Below, piece by piece: positions 34,875-43,679 of a stretch of DNA of 64,000 bases. The notes below the pieces were generated by a model. The model was not told the origin of the DNA and did not search any database. It saw nothing but the letters and a program-made list of their open reading frames with translations. The position numbers were made by a program, and so were the translations under genes. Origin of the DNA: Lacticaseibacillus chiayiensis (lineage in GTDB: Bacteria > Bacillota > Bacilli > Lactobacillales > Lactobacillaceae). Positions within the stretch are counted from its first letter, which is position 1; each line of letters opens with the position of its first letter. The stretch is taken from NCBI RefSeq assembly GCF_004123795.1, contig NZ_MSSM01000026.1, positions 1-64,000 of the forward strand, in the 5' to 3' direction.

Positions 34875-35088
34875 GAAATTAACCTCCTAATAAGGAACTT
34901 TTGCTGATAAAAAATAAGTGACTATATATTTAAATTACCGCGCGAAAAAGATGATGACAAGTCGTTATATTGAAATTCTAATAATGGCTTGACCTAAAGT
35001 GGACTTTAGGGGCTAAACTAGAGACGGTTACGGTTGTGATGGATGATATCACAATGGTTAAGTTTGCATTGAAAGGGGTTTTTAAGAC

Positions 35089-36042
35089 ATGAAACAAGTG
35101 CGATTAGGCGGTTCTAACTGGCAGGCTTCAAGCGTGGCACTGGGCATCATGCGCATGAATGTACTTTCGCCAGAAAAAGCTGCGATCGTTTTAGATAGTG
35201 CGTACAATGACGGCATCAACTTTATTGATTCCGCGGATATTTATGGTCAAGGCAAGTCGGAAGAAGTTTTCGGTGAAGCCTTGAAGCAATCCGGCGTTAA
35301 CCGCGATCAACTATATATTCAGTCGAAGATCGGTATCGTGGTTGACCCAGACCGTTCACATGGCAGTCTTGTCTTTGGCCGACGCTATGACTTTTCAAAG
35401 GAACACTTGCTGGGCGCAGTTGATAAGATCTTGGAGCGCCTGCAAATCGACTATCTCGATTCAGTGTTATTGCACCGGCCGGATCCATTAATGGAAGTGG
35501 ACGATGTCGCGGCGGCATTTGACGAGTTGCAGCAAAGCGGCAAAGTTCGCCACTTCGGCGTTTCAAACTTTAATCCCGAGCAAATTGCCTTACTACAAAA
35601 CGGCATTCACCAGCATCTGTTAATCGATCAAGTGCAATTCTCGGTCGCCCATACTGGCATGGTCAACGCAGGCATGCACACGAACATGGAAGATGACCGG
35701 TCCATTGACCATGATGGCAGTCTGTTGCCTTATCTCCAGCGCAAACAGATGACACTGCAGGCATGGTCACCTTTCCAATACGGAATGTTTGAAGGTACCT
35801 TCATCGACAGTCTGAAGTACAAGGATCTGAACGATGAGCTGCAAAAAGTCGCTGACCACTACCACACCAATAAAAATGCCATCGCCGTTGCCTGGCTCTT
35901 GCGCCATCCAGTCGGTGTCCAGGTTATCCTTGGCTCCATGAACCCTGAGCATATTAAGGAAAGTGCAGCCGGCGCGGACATCACGCTGACGCGGCAGGAG
36001 TGGTACAACATTTACTTTGCGGCAGGCAATGATTTGCCGTAA
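35089..36042 (+). CDS. Aldo/keto reductase
   Basis: 317 residues forming an NADPH-dependent TIM barrel. The catalytic tetrad is visible as Asp and Tyr in FIDSADIYGQGKSEE (about 45-59), Lys in IQSKIGIV (about 84) and His in VLLHRPDP (about 129). The YdhF-like subgroup is suggested by the Asn-rich HTNMEDDRSIDHDGSLLPYL insertion. AAAGGGG precedes the ATG. It is divergent from the SDR gene with about 210 bp between, a possible shared promoter region. Confidence 0.93.
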   Translation: MKQVRLGGSNWQASSVALGIMRMNVLSPEKAAIVLDSAYNDGINFIDSADIYGQGKSEEVFGEALKQSGVNRDQLYIQSKIGIVVDPDRSHGSLVFGRRYDFSKEHLLGAVDKILERLQIDYLDSVLLHRPDPLMEVDDVAAAFDELQQSGKVRHFGVSNFNPEQIALLQNGIHQHLLIDQVQFSVAHTGMVNAGMHTNMEDDRSIDHDGSLLPYLQRKQMTLQAWSPFQYGMFEGTFIDSLKYKDLNDELQKVADHYHTNKNAIAVAWLLRHPVGVQVILGSMNPEHIKESAAGADITLTRQEWYNIYFAAGNDLP

Positions 36043-36100
36043 ACATCAGCCAGCGTGTTAAGGCACGCAACGGAAGTATTTTAATTTTATGTGGCTCGTT

Positions 36101-36150
36101 AAAAAGTCCGACAAAATTTGACGAAGTGTCAAAATCTTGTCGGACTTTTT
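36101..36150. terminator. Terminator of the aldo/keto reductase
   Basis: AAAAAGTCCGACAA and TTGTCGGACTTTTT flank inner TTTGAC/GTCAAA arms, ending in a T-run. It is symmetrical, so both strands may be served. Confidence 0.85.
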
Positions 36151-36234
36151 GGTTCGTTGTAATCTCTTAGCAAAGAGGACGTTTGCAGCCGTGCATCAAT
36201 TCTTAAACGTTAAGTAACTGTGTGCTGATTTTTT

Positions 36235-36411
36235 TCATTCTTCATCGATTGATGAGGCAAAATACGAAATCAGGGTTGATAACGATAGCATCGGGACGAC
36301 CAACTCAGCTGAAGGCAACAATTTGAAGGCAGCAGCAACAATATACAGAACCAAGGCAATGGCGCTGATCCATGTAATAACTCTTAGTACCATATCTGCG
36401 GTTATGATCAT
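36235..36411 (-). CDS. Small membrane protein, 58 residues
   Basis: Two hydrophobic helices (about 6-28 and 34-52) and an acidic end (SSIDEE). TGGAGG lies 10 nt before ATG 36411. It is not recognised. Next to a regulated immunity gene, it might belong to the bacteriocin regulon, but no operator faces it. Confidence 0.55.
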   Translation of the reverse strand: MIITADMVLRVITWISAIALVLYIVAAAFKLLPSAELVVPMLSLSTLISYFASSIDEE

Positions 36412-36501
36412 TTTAAAGGTCCTCCAGACTTCTTTACACCCAGTATACGATGTCAGCTTGATTTCGGGGATCAAAAAATTTTAACGTAGGTAATTTGACA
36501 A

Positions 36502-36570
36502 TTTTCGTCGTGTGAAGTCTTTAAAATGTCAATTGACGACGAAAAAAGAAGATTTTGCTGCGTTTAAAAT
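36502..36570 (+). promoter_or_regulatory. LytTR-type operator F (class 2) before the immunity gene
   Basis: TTTTCGTCGT (36502-36511) faces ACGACGAAAA (36536-36545) as a perfect 10-bp inverted repeat. The half-site ACGAAAAAAG at 36539 and GCGTTTAAAAT at 36560 are 21 nt apart. The geometry is identical to sites at 42358 and 45219. A -10 at the expected place is poor. Confidence 0.65.
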
Positions 36571-36711
36571 TAATATCTCGCGCCTGTTTAACAACGCTGA
36601 GTTTGTACTTGCAATCATTAACCTCTCGGCGCATCCTATGAGTACTTGGAAAGTATACAAGATTTCAGAAAAGTGAAACTACGCAAGCCGATTTTCGTGA
36701 GGAAGTGCAAG

Positions 36712-37050
36712 ATGCCAGACAAACGTGAAACCTTATTAGACTTGTTAAGCAAGGCTTATTCGAGTCCAACGATCAAAGCACAGGCAGATTTACAGGCGCT
36801 AATCAAAATCAATGCCAAGAAACTTGATGAAGGCGATGATGACAAAGCTTATGTGACTGCGGTGACCCAGTTGTCCCACGATATTTCAAAGTATTATCTC
36901 ATTCATCATACGATGCCAAAAGGGCTGGTGGACATTTTCAACTTCATTAAGAAAGATGTCGCCATAAGCGAGGTTGATGCCGCCCGTTATCGAAAACAGG
37001 CGCTGGCAGCGGGATTAGGTGCCATGCCGATAGTTTGGGGTGGCCATTAA
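36712..37050 (+). CDS. Bacteriocin immunity protein, enterocin-A-immunity type
   Basis: 112 residues, a four-helix bundle type (LLDLLSKAYSSPTIKAQADL, then VTQLSHDISKYYLIHHTMP and VDIFNFIKK). This family sits at the inner membrane face and protects against pediocin-like class II bacteriocins through the mannose PTS receptor. GAGGAA lies before ATG 36712; upstream in-frame ATG 36646 has no site. No bacteriocin gene is adjacent, but a LytTR-type operator 150 bp upstream places it in the locus regulon. It is an orphan immunity gene. Confidence 0.85.
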   Translation: MPDKRETLLDLLSKAYSSPTIKAQADLQALIKINAKKLDEGDDDKAYVTAVTQLSHDISKYYLIHHTMPKGLVDIFNFIKKDVAISEVDAARYRKQALAAGLGAMPIVWGGH

Positions 37051-37170
37051 TACTGGTGTGAGCTCCAGGGTAAGCTGACTGGAGAATCATCGAAAATGAC
37101 AATCTTACCTAAATAAATCATTGCTACAACTGGCCGTGGAGCAGTCCGCGGCTATTTTCACACAAAAAAA

Positions 37171-37202
37171 TTTGCAATATTAGTATATACGGAATATACT
37201 AA
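37171..37202 (+). promoter_or_regulatory. Promoter and Rrf2 operator of the MFS gene
   Basis: TTTGCA (37171-37176) and TATACT (37195-37200) are overlapped by the perfect inverted repeat TTAGTATAT-ACGGA-ATATACTAA (37180-37202). The Rrf2 gene at 38724 has the same motif in its own promoter. Confidence 0.75.
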
Positions 37203-37228
37203 TTGAACCAAGAAAGGGAGAATTGCAT

Positions 37229-38668
37229 ATGACTAAAACAGAAGACAAAGAAGTTGCGGCTGCAGATAGGCTGGTAGCTGATGAATCACTTGAAGATACG
37301 GACTTGACTGAATCCAAGCCGATCAAAACTAACGTCATGTCGATCACACAGCGTATCATTTTAGGACTGGCACTGATTGGTGCTTTTCTTGGGGTGCTTG
37401 ATACCTCGATTGTTTATACAGGAACGGTTAAGATGGCGGCGCAGTTACAGTTGAATGCCAATGCCTTGTCATGGGTGCAGGTTGCATATGCCTTGACTTA
37501 TGCAGGTTTCATGCTTGTAGGCGGGAAATTAGGCGATATTTATGGACGTAAGCCGCTTTTTATTGCAAGCTTAATCATTTTTGGCATCGGTAGTCTTGTT
37601 GTCGGAGCGGCAACCAATGCGCCGATTATGATCGGTTTTCGCGCGATTCAGGGGATTGGTGCCGCAATACTTGCTCCGAATTGTCTCGCGCTCTTGACCG
37701 ATACCTTTCAAGGAAAAGCCCGCCAGCGGGCAATTGGCTATTATGCGTCTGTTATTGGCGCTGGCGCAGCAGTCGGTTTGGTGATCGGTGGTTTTTTTGC
37801 CACTTTTGCTTCATGGCGGGTCGGTTTTTACATTAATGGACCGATTGCGTTGCTGATGGTGATTGTTGCAGCGCGATATTTACCTAGTGCCAAGCGCCAA
37901 ACCGGGAAGATTGACTGGATTGGCACAATTTTATCAGTTTTGGCGATGACCTCGATTTCATATGGTCTTGATGGCAGTCCTTGGCCAGTAGTGACATTGT
38001 TGATTTCATTGGTGTTATGGGGCGCATTTATTATCAGCCAAGGGCGTGTTGCTCATCCGACAATGCCATTGGAGATTTTTGCGGATAAGGAACGGATGGC
38101 ATCTTACGTCAGCTCACTGTTATTTAGTGCCGCGGCGATCGGCTTTTGGTTCTATACGCCGCAGTTTATGCAAAAAGCGCTTGGACTGACACCGTTCATG
38201 ACAGCGCTTGGTATGGTGCCAATGGCAATCTTACTGTTCATTGTGGCAGTTAGGGCCCGAACATTCGTCGATCGCTGGCATAATTCGAGTGTCATGCTTT
38301 TCGGATTCGTGGTTGTTTCACTTTCTCTGGCAGAACTCGTAGTTGTCTCACGCTTTGCCAATTATTGGTTACTGTTGCTCGGAACACTGGGATTTGCTGT
38401 TGGGTTTGCGCTGGCTTTCGCGACATTAGCCACCTCAGGCTTAGCTAGAATTCGGCCGCAGATATCAGGTGCCGCATCAGGCGTCTACAACACAGCGCGT
38501 CAATTCGGCGGTGCTTTGGGACTGGCTGTTTTTGCGGCAACGACCGGAAGGCTGACGAATATCGCCGATGTTTTTGGTCAGGCCATGTTAATCGGCGTCG
38601 GGATGACCCTTGTCGGCATTGTCCTCGTGCTGACTTTGATCATTCCCGCAGAAAAGCGCAGCGCTTGA
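37229..38668 (+). CDS. MFS transporter, DHA2-type multidrug
   Basis: 479 residues with a hydrophilic N-terminus of about 45 residues and 14 predicted helices. LDTSIVYTGTVKMAAQL (helix 1), the GKLGDIYGRKPLF loop (motif A), RAIQGIGAAILAPNCLALL (motif B) and AAVGLVIGGFFATFASWR (motif C) place it among EmrB/QacA-like drug:H+ antiporters. GGGAG precedes ATG 37229. It is controlled by the inverted repeat over its promoter and followed 55 bp later by the Rrf2 regulator, a classical repressor-pump pair. Confidence 0.93.
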   Translation: MTKTEDKEVAAADRLVADESLEDTDLTESKPIKTNVMSITQRIILGLALIGAFLGVLDTSIVYTGTVKMAAQLQLNANALSWVQVAYALTYAGFMLVGGKLGDIYGRKPLFIASLIIFGIGSLVVGAATNAPIMIGFRAIQGIGAAILAPNCLALLTDTFQGKARQRAIGYYASVIGAGAAVGLVIGGFFATFASWRVGFYINGPIALLMVIVAARYLPSAKRQTGKIDWIGTILSVLAMTSISYGLDGSPWPVVTLLISLVLWGAFIISQGRVAHPTMPLEIFADKERMASYVSSLLFSAAAIGFWFYTPQFMQKALGLTPFMTALGMVPMAILLFIVAVRARTFVDRWHNSSVMLFGFVVVSLSLAELVVVSRFANYWLLLLGTLGFAVGFALAFATLATSGLARIRPQISGAASGVYNTARQFGGALGLAVFAATTGRLTNIADVFGQAMLIGVGMTLVGIVLVLTLIIPAEKRSA

Positions 38669-38676
38669 TCAGATAA

Positions 38677-38722
38677 TTGGTATAATGGAATATACTTAAT
38701 CGATTAATTGGAGGGTATATTC
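38677..38722 (+). promoter_or_regulatory. Autoregulatory operator of the Rrf2 gene
   Basis: TTGGTATAATGGAATATAC (from 38677) matches the MFS operator except for a few bases and overlaps TATAAT (38681-38686). A further half-site GGTATATTC lies over the ribosome site (38714-38722). Confidence 0.7.
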
Positions 38723-38723
38723 G

Positions 38724-39167
38724 ATGGCCTTTTCCGTTGCATTTTCGCAAGCGCTCGACATTGCTGCCTATGTCGATGCGAAGTCACAAGATCAGCGTGA
38801 CGAATATTTGTCGATCCAAAAGATTTCCGAAATGTTGAATATCCCGGTGCCCAGCATTAAGAAAATATCGGCAACACTTAAAAAGAATGGCATCTTGAGC
38901 TCCAAAACCGGTCTCAATGGTGGACTGCGATTGGCCAAACCTGCTGACGCGATTACCATTTACGATATCTTGATCGCCATTGAAGGCAGAACACCGCTAT
39001 TTAAAATTCATGAAGCAGTGGATCCAAGTGCTTTTGTCAATGGAACAAGGGTTGAGCGCTGGCTTGATGCTAGCTCAAAGGTATTGAACCAAGCCGAAGA
39101 AGCGATGCTGAAGGTGTTGAAAAATACCAGCCTTGCTGATCTGGCTAAGGGCTCAGACCGCGTTTAA
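38724..39167 (+). CDS. Rrf2-family transcriptional repressor
   Basis: 147 residues. N-terminal winged helix (EYLSIQKISEMLNIPVPSIK, then the wing GLNGGLRLAKPADAITIYDI) of the Rrf2 type. The cysteines that hold an iron-sulphur cluster in NsrR/IscR are absent, so it resembles cluster-free YwnA/CymR-type members and must sense its signal in another way. AGGGTATATTCG precedes the ATG. It follows the MFS pump and shares its operator sequence, implying control of pump and self. Confidence 0.9.
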   Translation: MAFSVAFSQALDIAAYVDAKSQDQRDEYLSIQKISEMLNIPVPSIKKISATLKKNGILSSKTGLNGGLRLAKPADAITIYDILIAIEGRTPLFKIHEAVDPSAFVNGTRVERWLDASSKVLNQAEEAMLKVLKNTSLADLAKGSDRV

Positions 39168-39190
39168 TCGAAACAAATCGTTACAAATAA

Positions 39191-39242
39191 CCACTTTATC
39201 CAAATCCAGCGCACAGATTGGGTTTGGACAAAGTGGCTTTTT
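39191..39242 (+). terminator. Terminator of the MFS/Rrf2 unit
   Basis: CCACTTTATCCAAA and TTTGGACAAAGTGG pair with one mismatch around a loop and are followed by TTTTT. Confidence 0.85.
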
Positions 39243-39458
39243 CGATCCTATGGAAAGTTTAGAAATTGAGGATGGTGAATCTACTTTTCAATGAAGGCTG
39301 TTTAGGCGGAATTTGATGAACCGCTTAGAAGCCGAGTTTCAGGAAAGAGGGTGCCTTAACAGCGGACGAGGCAAAACAGTTAAAAGAAAAAACGTGGCGT
39401 GATACAATGGTAGTCCAAGTAGTTAACCCCATTGCCTAAGTAGACAAGGAGTAAGGCC

Positions 39459-40288
39459 ATGAAGTTTTTCGCTAAAATCGCACTGATTTTTTTCATGATG
39501 ACGGCTGGTTGGTTTGGACTTCAAATAAATCGCCAATCTTCAGTTGCACAAGGTCAAACAGGTAAGACCAATCAAGTGCCGACTTTATTTGTCCATGGTT
39601 TTGGCGGCAGCTATGCCTCTGAAAAAGGAATGATTGACGGGCTTAGTCAGTATGCCGGCTATCAGGAAGTACTTTATTATCTGATTAAGAGGGATGGCCG
39701 GTTGGCGGTCAAGGGAAAATGGCGGCCAAATGTGAAGCATCCGTTAATTGCGGTTGTTTTTGAGAGTGGCAATCCGGAAGATGCGTCTGCACTAGGCAAA
39801 ATTCTCAAACAACTGAAGACTCGTTATGGCGTCAGGCAGTTTAATGCGGTTGGCCATTCTGCCGGTTCATTGGCATGGACATACTGGGCAACGCAAGCGA
39901 ATAAGACGGGTATGCCAAGTTTGAAAAAATTTGCGGCCGTTGGTGGCCCGTTTAACGCCATTCCGGGAATGGGAGCCAATAGCGGTAAAACAGTCACCAA
40001 AAATTCGAAGGGGCAGCTTCAGAAGATATCGAAGCAATACGCCGACTTTTACCGCGACCGCCATTTTTCCCAAAAACAGCCGAGGTGCTCAATCTCTTTG
40101 GCAATCTTGGTGACGGCTCCGATGGCCGAGTACCAATTGGCTCGGCCAAGTCACTAAGATACCTTGTGGCTGATCAGGTCAAAGAATATGCGGAACATGA
40201 AATACGATATCGGGCGCAGCATAGTCAGTTGCATCAGCGGAATAAAGTTGTGAATGGGTATCTTTATGAATTTTTGAGTCAGAAATAA
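39459..40288 (+). pseudogene. Alpha/beta hydrolase (DUF915 type), frameshifted
   Basis: An N-terminal signal anchor is followed by PTLFVHGFGGSYASE (oxyanion region) and AVGHSAGSLAWTYW (nucleophile Ser), as in DUF915 hydrolases. After residue about 200 the frame shifts: the first frame ends at 40157 without homology, while the family C-terminus (TAEVLNLFGNLGDGSDGRVP, then LVADQVKEYAEHEIRY and the QHSQLHQRNK end) continues in the -1 frame to 40288. One lost base, probably in the T-run at 40064-40068, explains it. The C-terminal His of the triad is therefore lost from the product. Confidence 0.8.
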
Positions 40289-40429
40289 GGTTGAGCCGTC
40301 AACACAATATGTTCCTTCGAGCTTTACCTGAGATTTGAAACGAGTGGTCTTTATTAGATGATCCACGGGAAAAATGTTTCTTATTAGGAAAGATTTGCAA
40401 GAATCAAAGCTTATTTTGGCCTCGATTTG

Positions 40430-40495
40430 ACGTTAATTGGTTAAAATCATACGTTTAAATCTTTTTAATTCATCGCTCTGTTTTTACGGTATTAT
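40430..40495 (+). promoter_or_regulatory. LytTR-type promoter A (class 1)
   Basis: Half-sites ACGTTAAT (40430) and ACGTTTAAAT (40451) are direct repeats 21 nt apart, and TATTAT (40490-40495) starts 39 nt after the second. Plantaricin regulators bind TACGTTAAT repeats with the same period. Confidence 0.75.
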
Positions 40496-40589
40496 GAAGA
40501 CACTAGGAGGTGGTGAACGTATAGCTCAGTGAATCAAACGATGGATATTCGTCATTTAAAGAAGCTGTCAATGAGTTATACAAAATGAG

Positions 40590-40781
40590 ATGATCCCCAA
40601 AAAATATCGGGTACTCTTGCCTTTGAATTTACTTTTATTGATCGGATTTGTCACCCTCGCTAAGCTGAGCGGTGTTAATCAGATTCTATCAACAAAAAGC
40701 CTTTTATTGATCAGTGGGATGTTTCTGGTTATTTGTGCCGAGATGATCACTTATCGGCGGCTAAAGAAAATAAGGGGCTAA
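40590..40781 (+). CDS. Small membrane protein in the bacteriocin regulon
   Basis: 63 residues with two helices (about 9-28 and 35-51), a basic start (MIPKKYR) and a basic end (YRRLKKIRG), the size and charge of many class II immunity proteins. It is downstream of LytTR-type promoter A. A tiny frame from GTG 40529 to TGA 40588 (19 residues, contains MDIRHLKKLSMSYTK) precedes it and almost overlaps, suggesting coupled translation from the AGGAGG at 40504. Neither peptide has a double-glycine leader. The function is unknown. Confidence 0.55.
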   Translation: MIPKKYRVLLPLNLLLLIGFVTLAKLSGVNQILSTKSLLLISGMFLVICAEMITYRRLKKIRG

Positions 40782-40821
40782 TACCAGCCTATTATAGAAT
40801 GGTATCGGACCAATCAGTGGC

Positions 40822-40860
40822 GTACCACAGTCGAAGAAATTCATTGACTGTGGTACTTTT
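40822..40860 (+). terminator. Terminator after the 63-residue gene
   Basis: GTACCACAGTC and GACTGTGGTAC form a perfect 11-bp stem followed by TTTT. Confidence 0.8.
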
Positions 40861-41010
40861 CGTGTCTTGTTGCTGCCATCGGTTGTTTGATGCGAGTGAT
40901 TAATGTGCTCAGACCGTCGTTGTTTTACAAACAGAAAATCGCGAAAAAGTCTGAAAATACGACAATACTGACAAAGTAACATCTATCGATTAGTCAGAAG
41001 ATGCCATAGA

Positions 41011-41766
41011 TTACCGCAAAATCTGGCGCAATGTCACCATTTTGCGGAAACTAACTTCAAGTCTCTCATGATTATCCATGTAGGCAAATCGCTCTGAAGT
41101 ATTTAGACTGACGACGTGTAAGGGGTTGAGAAGAATACTTTTGTGACAACGAAACAAAGTAGGATATTTCAGTGTTAAGTCTTTCAGGCTGCTCGAGAAG
41201 TGGATTGTTTCACTCTCCAAGTGAAGTTCTAATGCTCGATTCTTTCCTGAGATCGTTTGTATATAGATGATTTCATTCAGCGAGAACGAAATTATTTTTG
41301 AGCCTTTCCTATAGCTAAATAATCTTGGAGATATTAGCTTTCGAGCTCTAAGGCGTTGAAGAGAGTATGCAATGTCATCTCGAACGAGAGAATCTACGGC
41401 AGCCAAACTGTCTTTTGTGATCAGATCCAATGGGGCAATCTTATGAGACAGAATCGTTAATGCTTTCTCAATGTGACCAGTAATGAAGATGATATCTGCG
41501 TATAATGATCTTTTCCTAATCGCAAGTGCGACATCGACACCATCCTTGGATGAATTTGTAAAGCCAAAGCCGAGGAAGAAAATGCTATCGTTCGCAGTTT
41601 GTTGATCAATATTTGAAATTAATGCGTCTGGTGATGTGGTTGTAATCTCAATTTTTGCAGGCCATTCTTCAAATGAAATATGACGTCTTACCGTGTTACA
41701 GAGAAAAGCGAGATAATCCGGGTCATTCTCTAGAATGTAAACATGAAGTAGGTTTTGATTCGACAT
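41011..41766 (-). CDS. LytTR response regulator lacking its phospho-acceptor Asp
   Basis: 251 residues. N-terminal receiver-like domain (about 6-125) and C-terminal LytTR DNA-binding domain (about 150-245, FSLNEIIYIQTISGKNRALE, FRCHKSILLNPLHVVSLN). In the paralogue at 48668 the phosphorylation strand reads FLLDIDI; here it reads FFLGFGF, so Asp is Gly66, and the acidic pocket EDD is END. The Thr and Lys positions (ITGH, LITKDS) are kept. It probably acts without phosphorylation, as a constitutive, ligand-gated or competitor regulator. GGAGG precedes ATG 41766. There is no kinase next to it. Confidence 0.88.
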   Translation of the reverse strand: MSNQNLLHVYILENDPDYLAFLCNTVRRHISFEEWPAKIEITTTSPDALISNIDQQTANDSIFFLGFGFTNSSKDGVDVALAIRKRSLYADIIFITGHIEKALTILSHKIAPLDLITKDSLAAVDSLVRDDIAYSLQRLRARKLISPRLFSYRKGSKIISFSLNEIIYIQTISGKNRALELHLESETIHFSSSLKDLTLKYPTLFRCHKSILLNPLHVVSLNTSERFAYMDNHERLEVSFRKMVTLRQILR

Positions 41767-42357
41767 ATGTGATCCTCCTGCGGCCACAGTGGCTGGTAGC
41801 TTGTTTCATTCCTTCTCAAAAGTAAACCGACAAAATGTACCGTTGAATTATTTATCAACACCGACTGCAGTTCAAATATAAAAACAACATCTTAAAACCT
41901 TTAAAGTGGCTTTTCTAACGTTGCTGCTAACAAATATAATTATAATGCATGGCTTTAATCTGCCAGTCGCTCCTCAACGGGTATAATAGCACAACAAGGA
42001 AGAATGAACATGCCTGTATAGTGAATCTAACCACAAGACAATGTTAATTAAATATATGGGATTATTTATTAAAGTGTATAGATACGCGCAGTCGACGTAA
42101 CACATAACTGTCAAAGAAAGCTCATCCCCAATAAGGATTGGAATGATTAAGGATCGGTTTAGAACTACTAATGAGGGAGACTGACCGGGCAGGAATTCCG
42201 ATTAGTATGGCAAGTTTCGGACGATCGAAGCAAACAGCCAAACTTAGATTTTATTCGCTCTAGGCTTTTACGGCAGCTATGTCTTGTGAAGATGGACTAG
42301 GTTTGAAAATTTCAGGCAATTAGCACGGTCATAAAGTAAACGCAGTGAAAACTGATT
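41767..42357. other. Non-coding stretch before the first bacteriocin operon
   Basis: 590 bp, AT-rich. A TATAAT at 41983 and several short hairpins are seen, but no ribosome-site-led gene. It may hold remnants of lost bacteriocin genes. Confidence 0.35.
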
Positions 42358-42461
42358 TTTTCGTCGTTTTTTGGTGTTTTTTGAAAAAAAGACGACGAAA
42401 AAATGTTAATTTTCAACGTTTAAAAAATATAAAGCTCTAAGTCCGCCTTGGGTTGTATATT
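42358..42461 (+). promoter_or_regulatory. LytTR-type promoter D (class 2)
   Basis: TTTTCGTCGT (42358-42367) faces ACGACGAAAA (42392-42401). Half-site ACGAAAAAAT at 42395 and ACGTTTAAAA at 42416 are 21 nt apart, and TATATT begins at 42456, 40 nt on. The sequence TATATTGTGTTTAGGG is shared with promoter E. Confidence 0.75.
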
Positions 42462-42634
42462 GTGTTTAGGGTAGCTAGCGACCTGAAGCTTTCCAGAAAC
42501 TGTAAGACAAGTTAGTTTAGGATTTGAAGATATAAAAATTCTTCAGCGGAAAGATTAGCTTGAATTATACTGGCTGGTTAGTGGTGTCAATTATCATTGT
42601 TGTACCTACGTTGAATCAAAAAAGGAAGGTAATT

Positions 42635-42811
42635 ATGTCGAATAAAAAGATATTTGTTCTAAGTAACACTGATCTATCTCGCATAAGAGGTGGCAAATCG
42701 GGTGATTATGCAGACCAGGCTTATAAGGGCGGGGTCCTTGTTGGTAATATTATAAAGTTCTTTGTGCCTGTATCTGGAGCCCGTGCTCTCAAATGGGTTT
42801 TAAAGCACTAA
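42635..42811 (+). CDS. Double-glycine leader peptide, putative class II bacteriocin
   Basis: 58 residues. Leader of 20 residues (MSNKKIFVLSNTDLSRIRGG) with the GG cleavage site and the usual hydrophobic spacing; the mature peptide has 38 residues, is cationic with GVLVGNIIKFFVPVSGARAL and ends WVLKH. AAGGAAGG lies before ATG 42635; the upstream frame to 42560 has no site. It is processed and exported by the C39 transporter at 51460 by family logic. It is first in the operon behind promoter D and 27 bp before another GG peptide, so the two may form a two-peptide bacteriocin. Confidence 0.82.
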   Translation: MSNKKIFVLSNTDLSRIRGGKSGDYADQAYKGGVLVGNIIKFFVPVSGARALKWVLKH

Positions 42812-42838
42812 GCCATATTAAGGAGACGGAATATTCTT

Positions 42839-43030
42839 ATGAACACTGAATTTGGACAGTTGTCTGCCAAGAATTTAGCTGAAGTTATGGGCGGTAGAAA
42901 GATTGTTGGGTGGACTTATCAAACCGGTATGGGACAGGTTCCGATATATGATACGGATATTAAGAGAAATGACATTGTCGTTCCTAATTTTTTCCGTGGT
43001 GTGATTGATACCCTCAACCCATTCAGTTAA
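42839..43030 (+). CDS. Double-glycine leader peptide, unusual polar mature part
   Basis: 63 residues. Leader of 19 residues ending MGG, mature 44 residues (RKIVGWTYQTGMGQVP, then IYDTDIKRNDIVVP and FFRGVIDTLNPFS). The mature part is less hydrophobic than usual bacteriocins and has no Cys; GMGQ might be a weak GxxxG-type contact. AAGGAG is 12-13 nt upstream. It follows the 42635 peptide in the same operon. It may be a partner peptide or a signalling peptide; the sequence was not recognised. Confidence 0.75.
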   Translation: MNTEFGQLSAKNLAEVMGGRKIVGWTYQTGMGQVPIYDTDIKRNDIVVPNFFRGVIDTLNPFS

Positions 43031-43377
43031 CGTATGCTGATTAGTATCCGGCTTGGACTAACTTTATAAAATGTGCCAATCACGTATGATGAATGGGATT
43101 CCAAATCAGCTTGGTATTTAAAAATTTGATTTATAGCGATATTCTTGTATCCCACTTCAGCTACAATATATTGCCATATTTATGCCTATGAATTGTAGAA
43201 GCGACTCTTTGAACTTTGGCGAACATCAAGTTTGCTCGAATGCGTACTGCCCTAACAACAATCAATAGCCAGCACGTTCAATTAAAACTCAAATACGTGA
43301 TTAACATTTGTTAAAGAATTTTAAATTCGTCTTATTGATGAATAATTTCCAAGCAATTTGAGAGAGTGTGAAGAATT
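43031..43377. other. Intergenic, nothing recognised
   Basis: 347 bp between two groups of bacteriocin genes. No LytTR half-site pair and no terminator was found, so transcription from promoter D may continue through it. Confidence 0.3.
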
Positions 43378-43638
43378 ATGAATGTTTATTATGCTTTATC
43401 GATTGCATTTCTTGCGGCTTTGTTAGTTTTTAAAGATAACAAGCTGGTCAAAAGCTTTATTTCATCCATGCTGAATAACGATAAGCGGGGATTTGCGATA
43501 CGCACAGGAATATGGCTGCTTCTTTCTTTGCTTTTCTTCTTGACAAATCGAATTGAGTGGCCTTCCATAGTCATGATTTTCCTTGTTGTTAGCGGGATAG
43601 TCTTAATCGATTGGCATAAAACTCTTTATAAGAATTAA
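43378..43638 (+). CDS. Small membrane protein, candidate immunity protein
   Basis: 86 residues with three to four hydrophobic segments (about 3-18, 42-57, 60-80) and a basic loop KDNKLVKSFI. GAGAGAG is upstream of the ATG. It lies 41 bp before a double-glycine peptide and in the same direction, the place where class II immunity genes occur. No family was recognised, so immunity is inference from context. Confidence 0.6.
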   Translation: MNVYYALSIAFLAALLVFKDNKLVKSFISSMLNNDKRGFAIRTGIWLLLSLLFFLTNRIEWPSIVMIFLVVSGIVLIDWHKTLYKN

Positions 43639-43679
43639 TGTTTATTAACCCTTTTATGATTTTTGAAAGGATGATTTAA

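Noticed and set aside
40504-40531. tRNA-like TAGCTCAGTG string
   Set aside because: No acceptor stem, anticodon arm or T-loop nearby.
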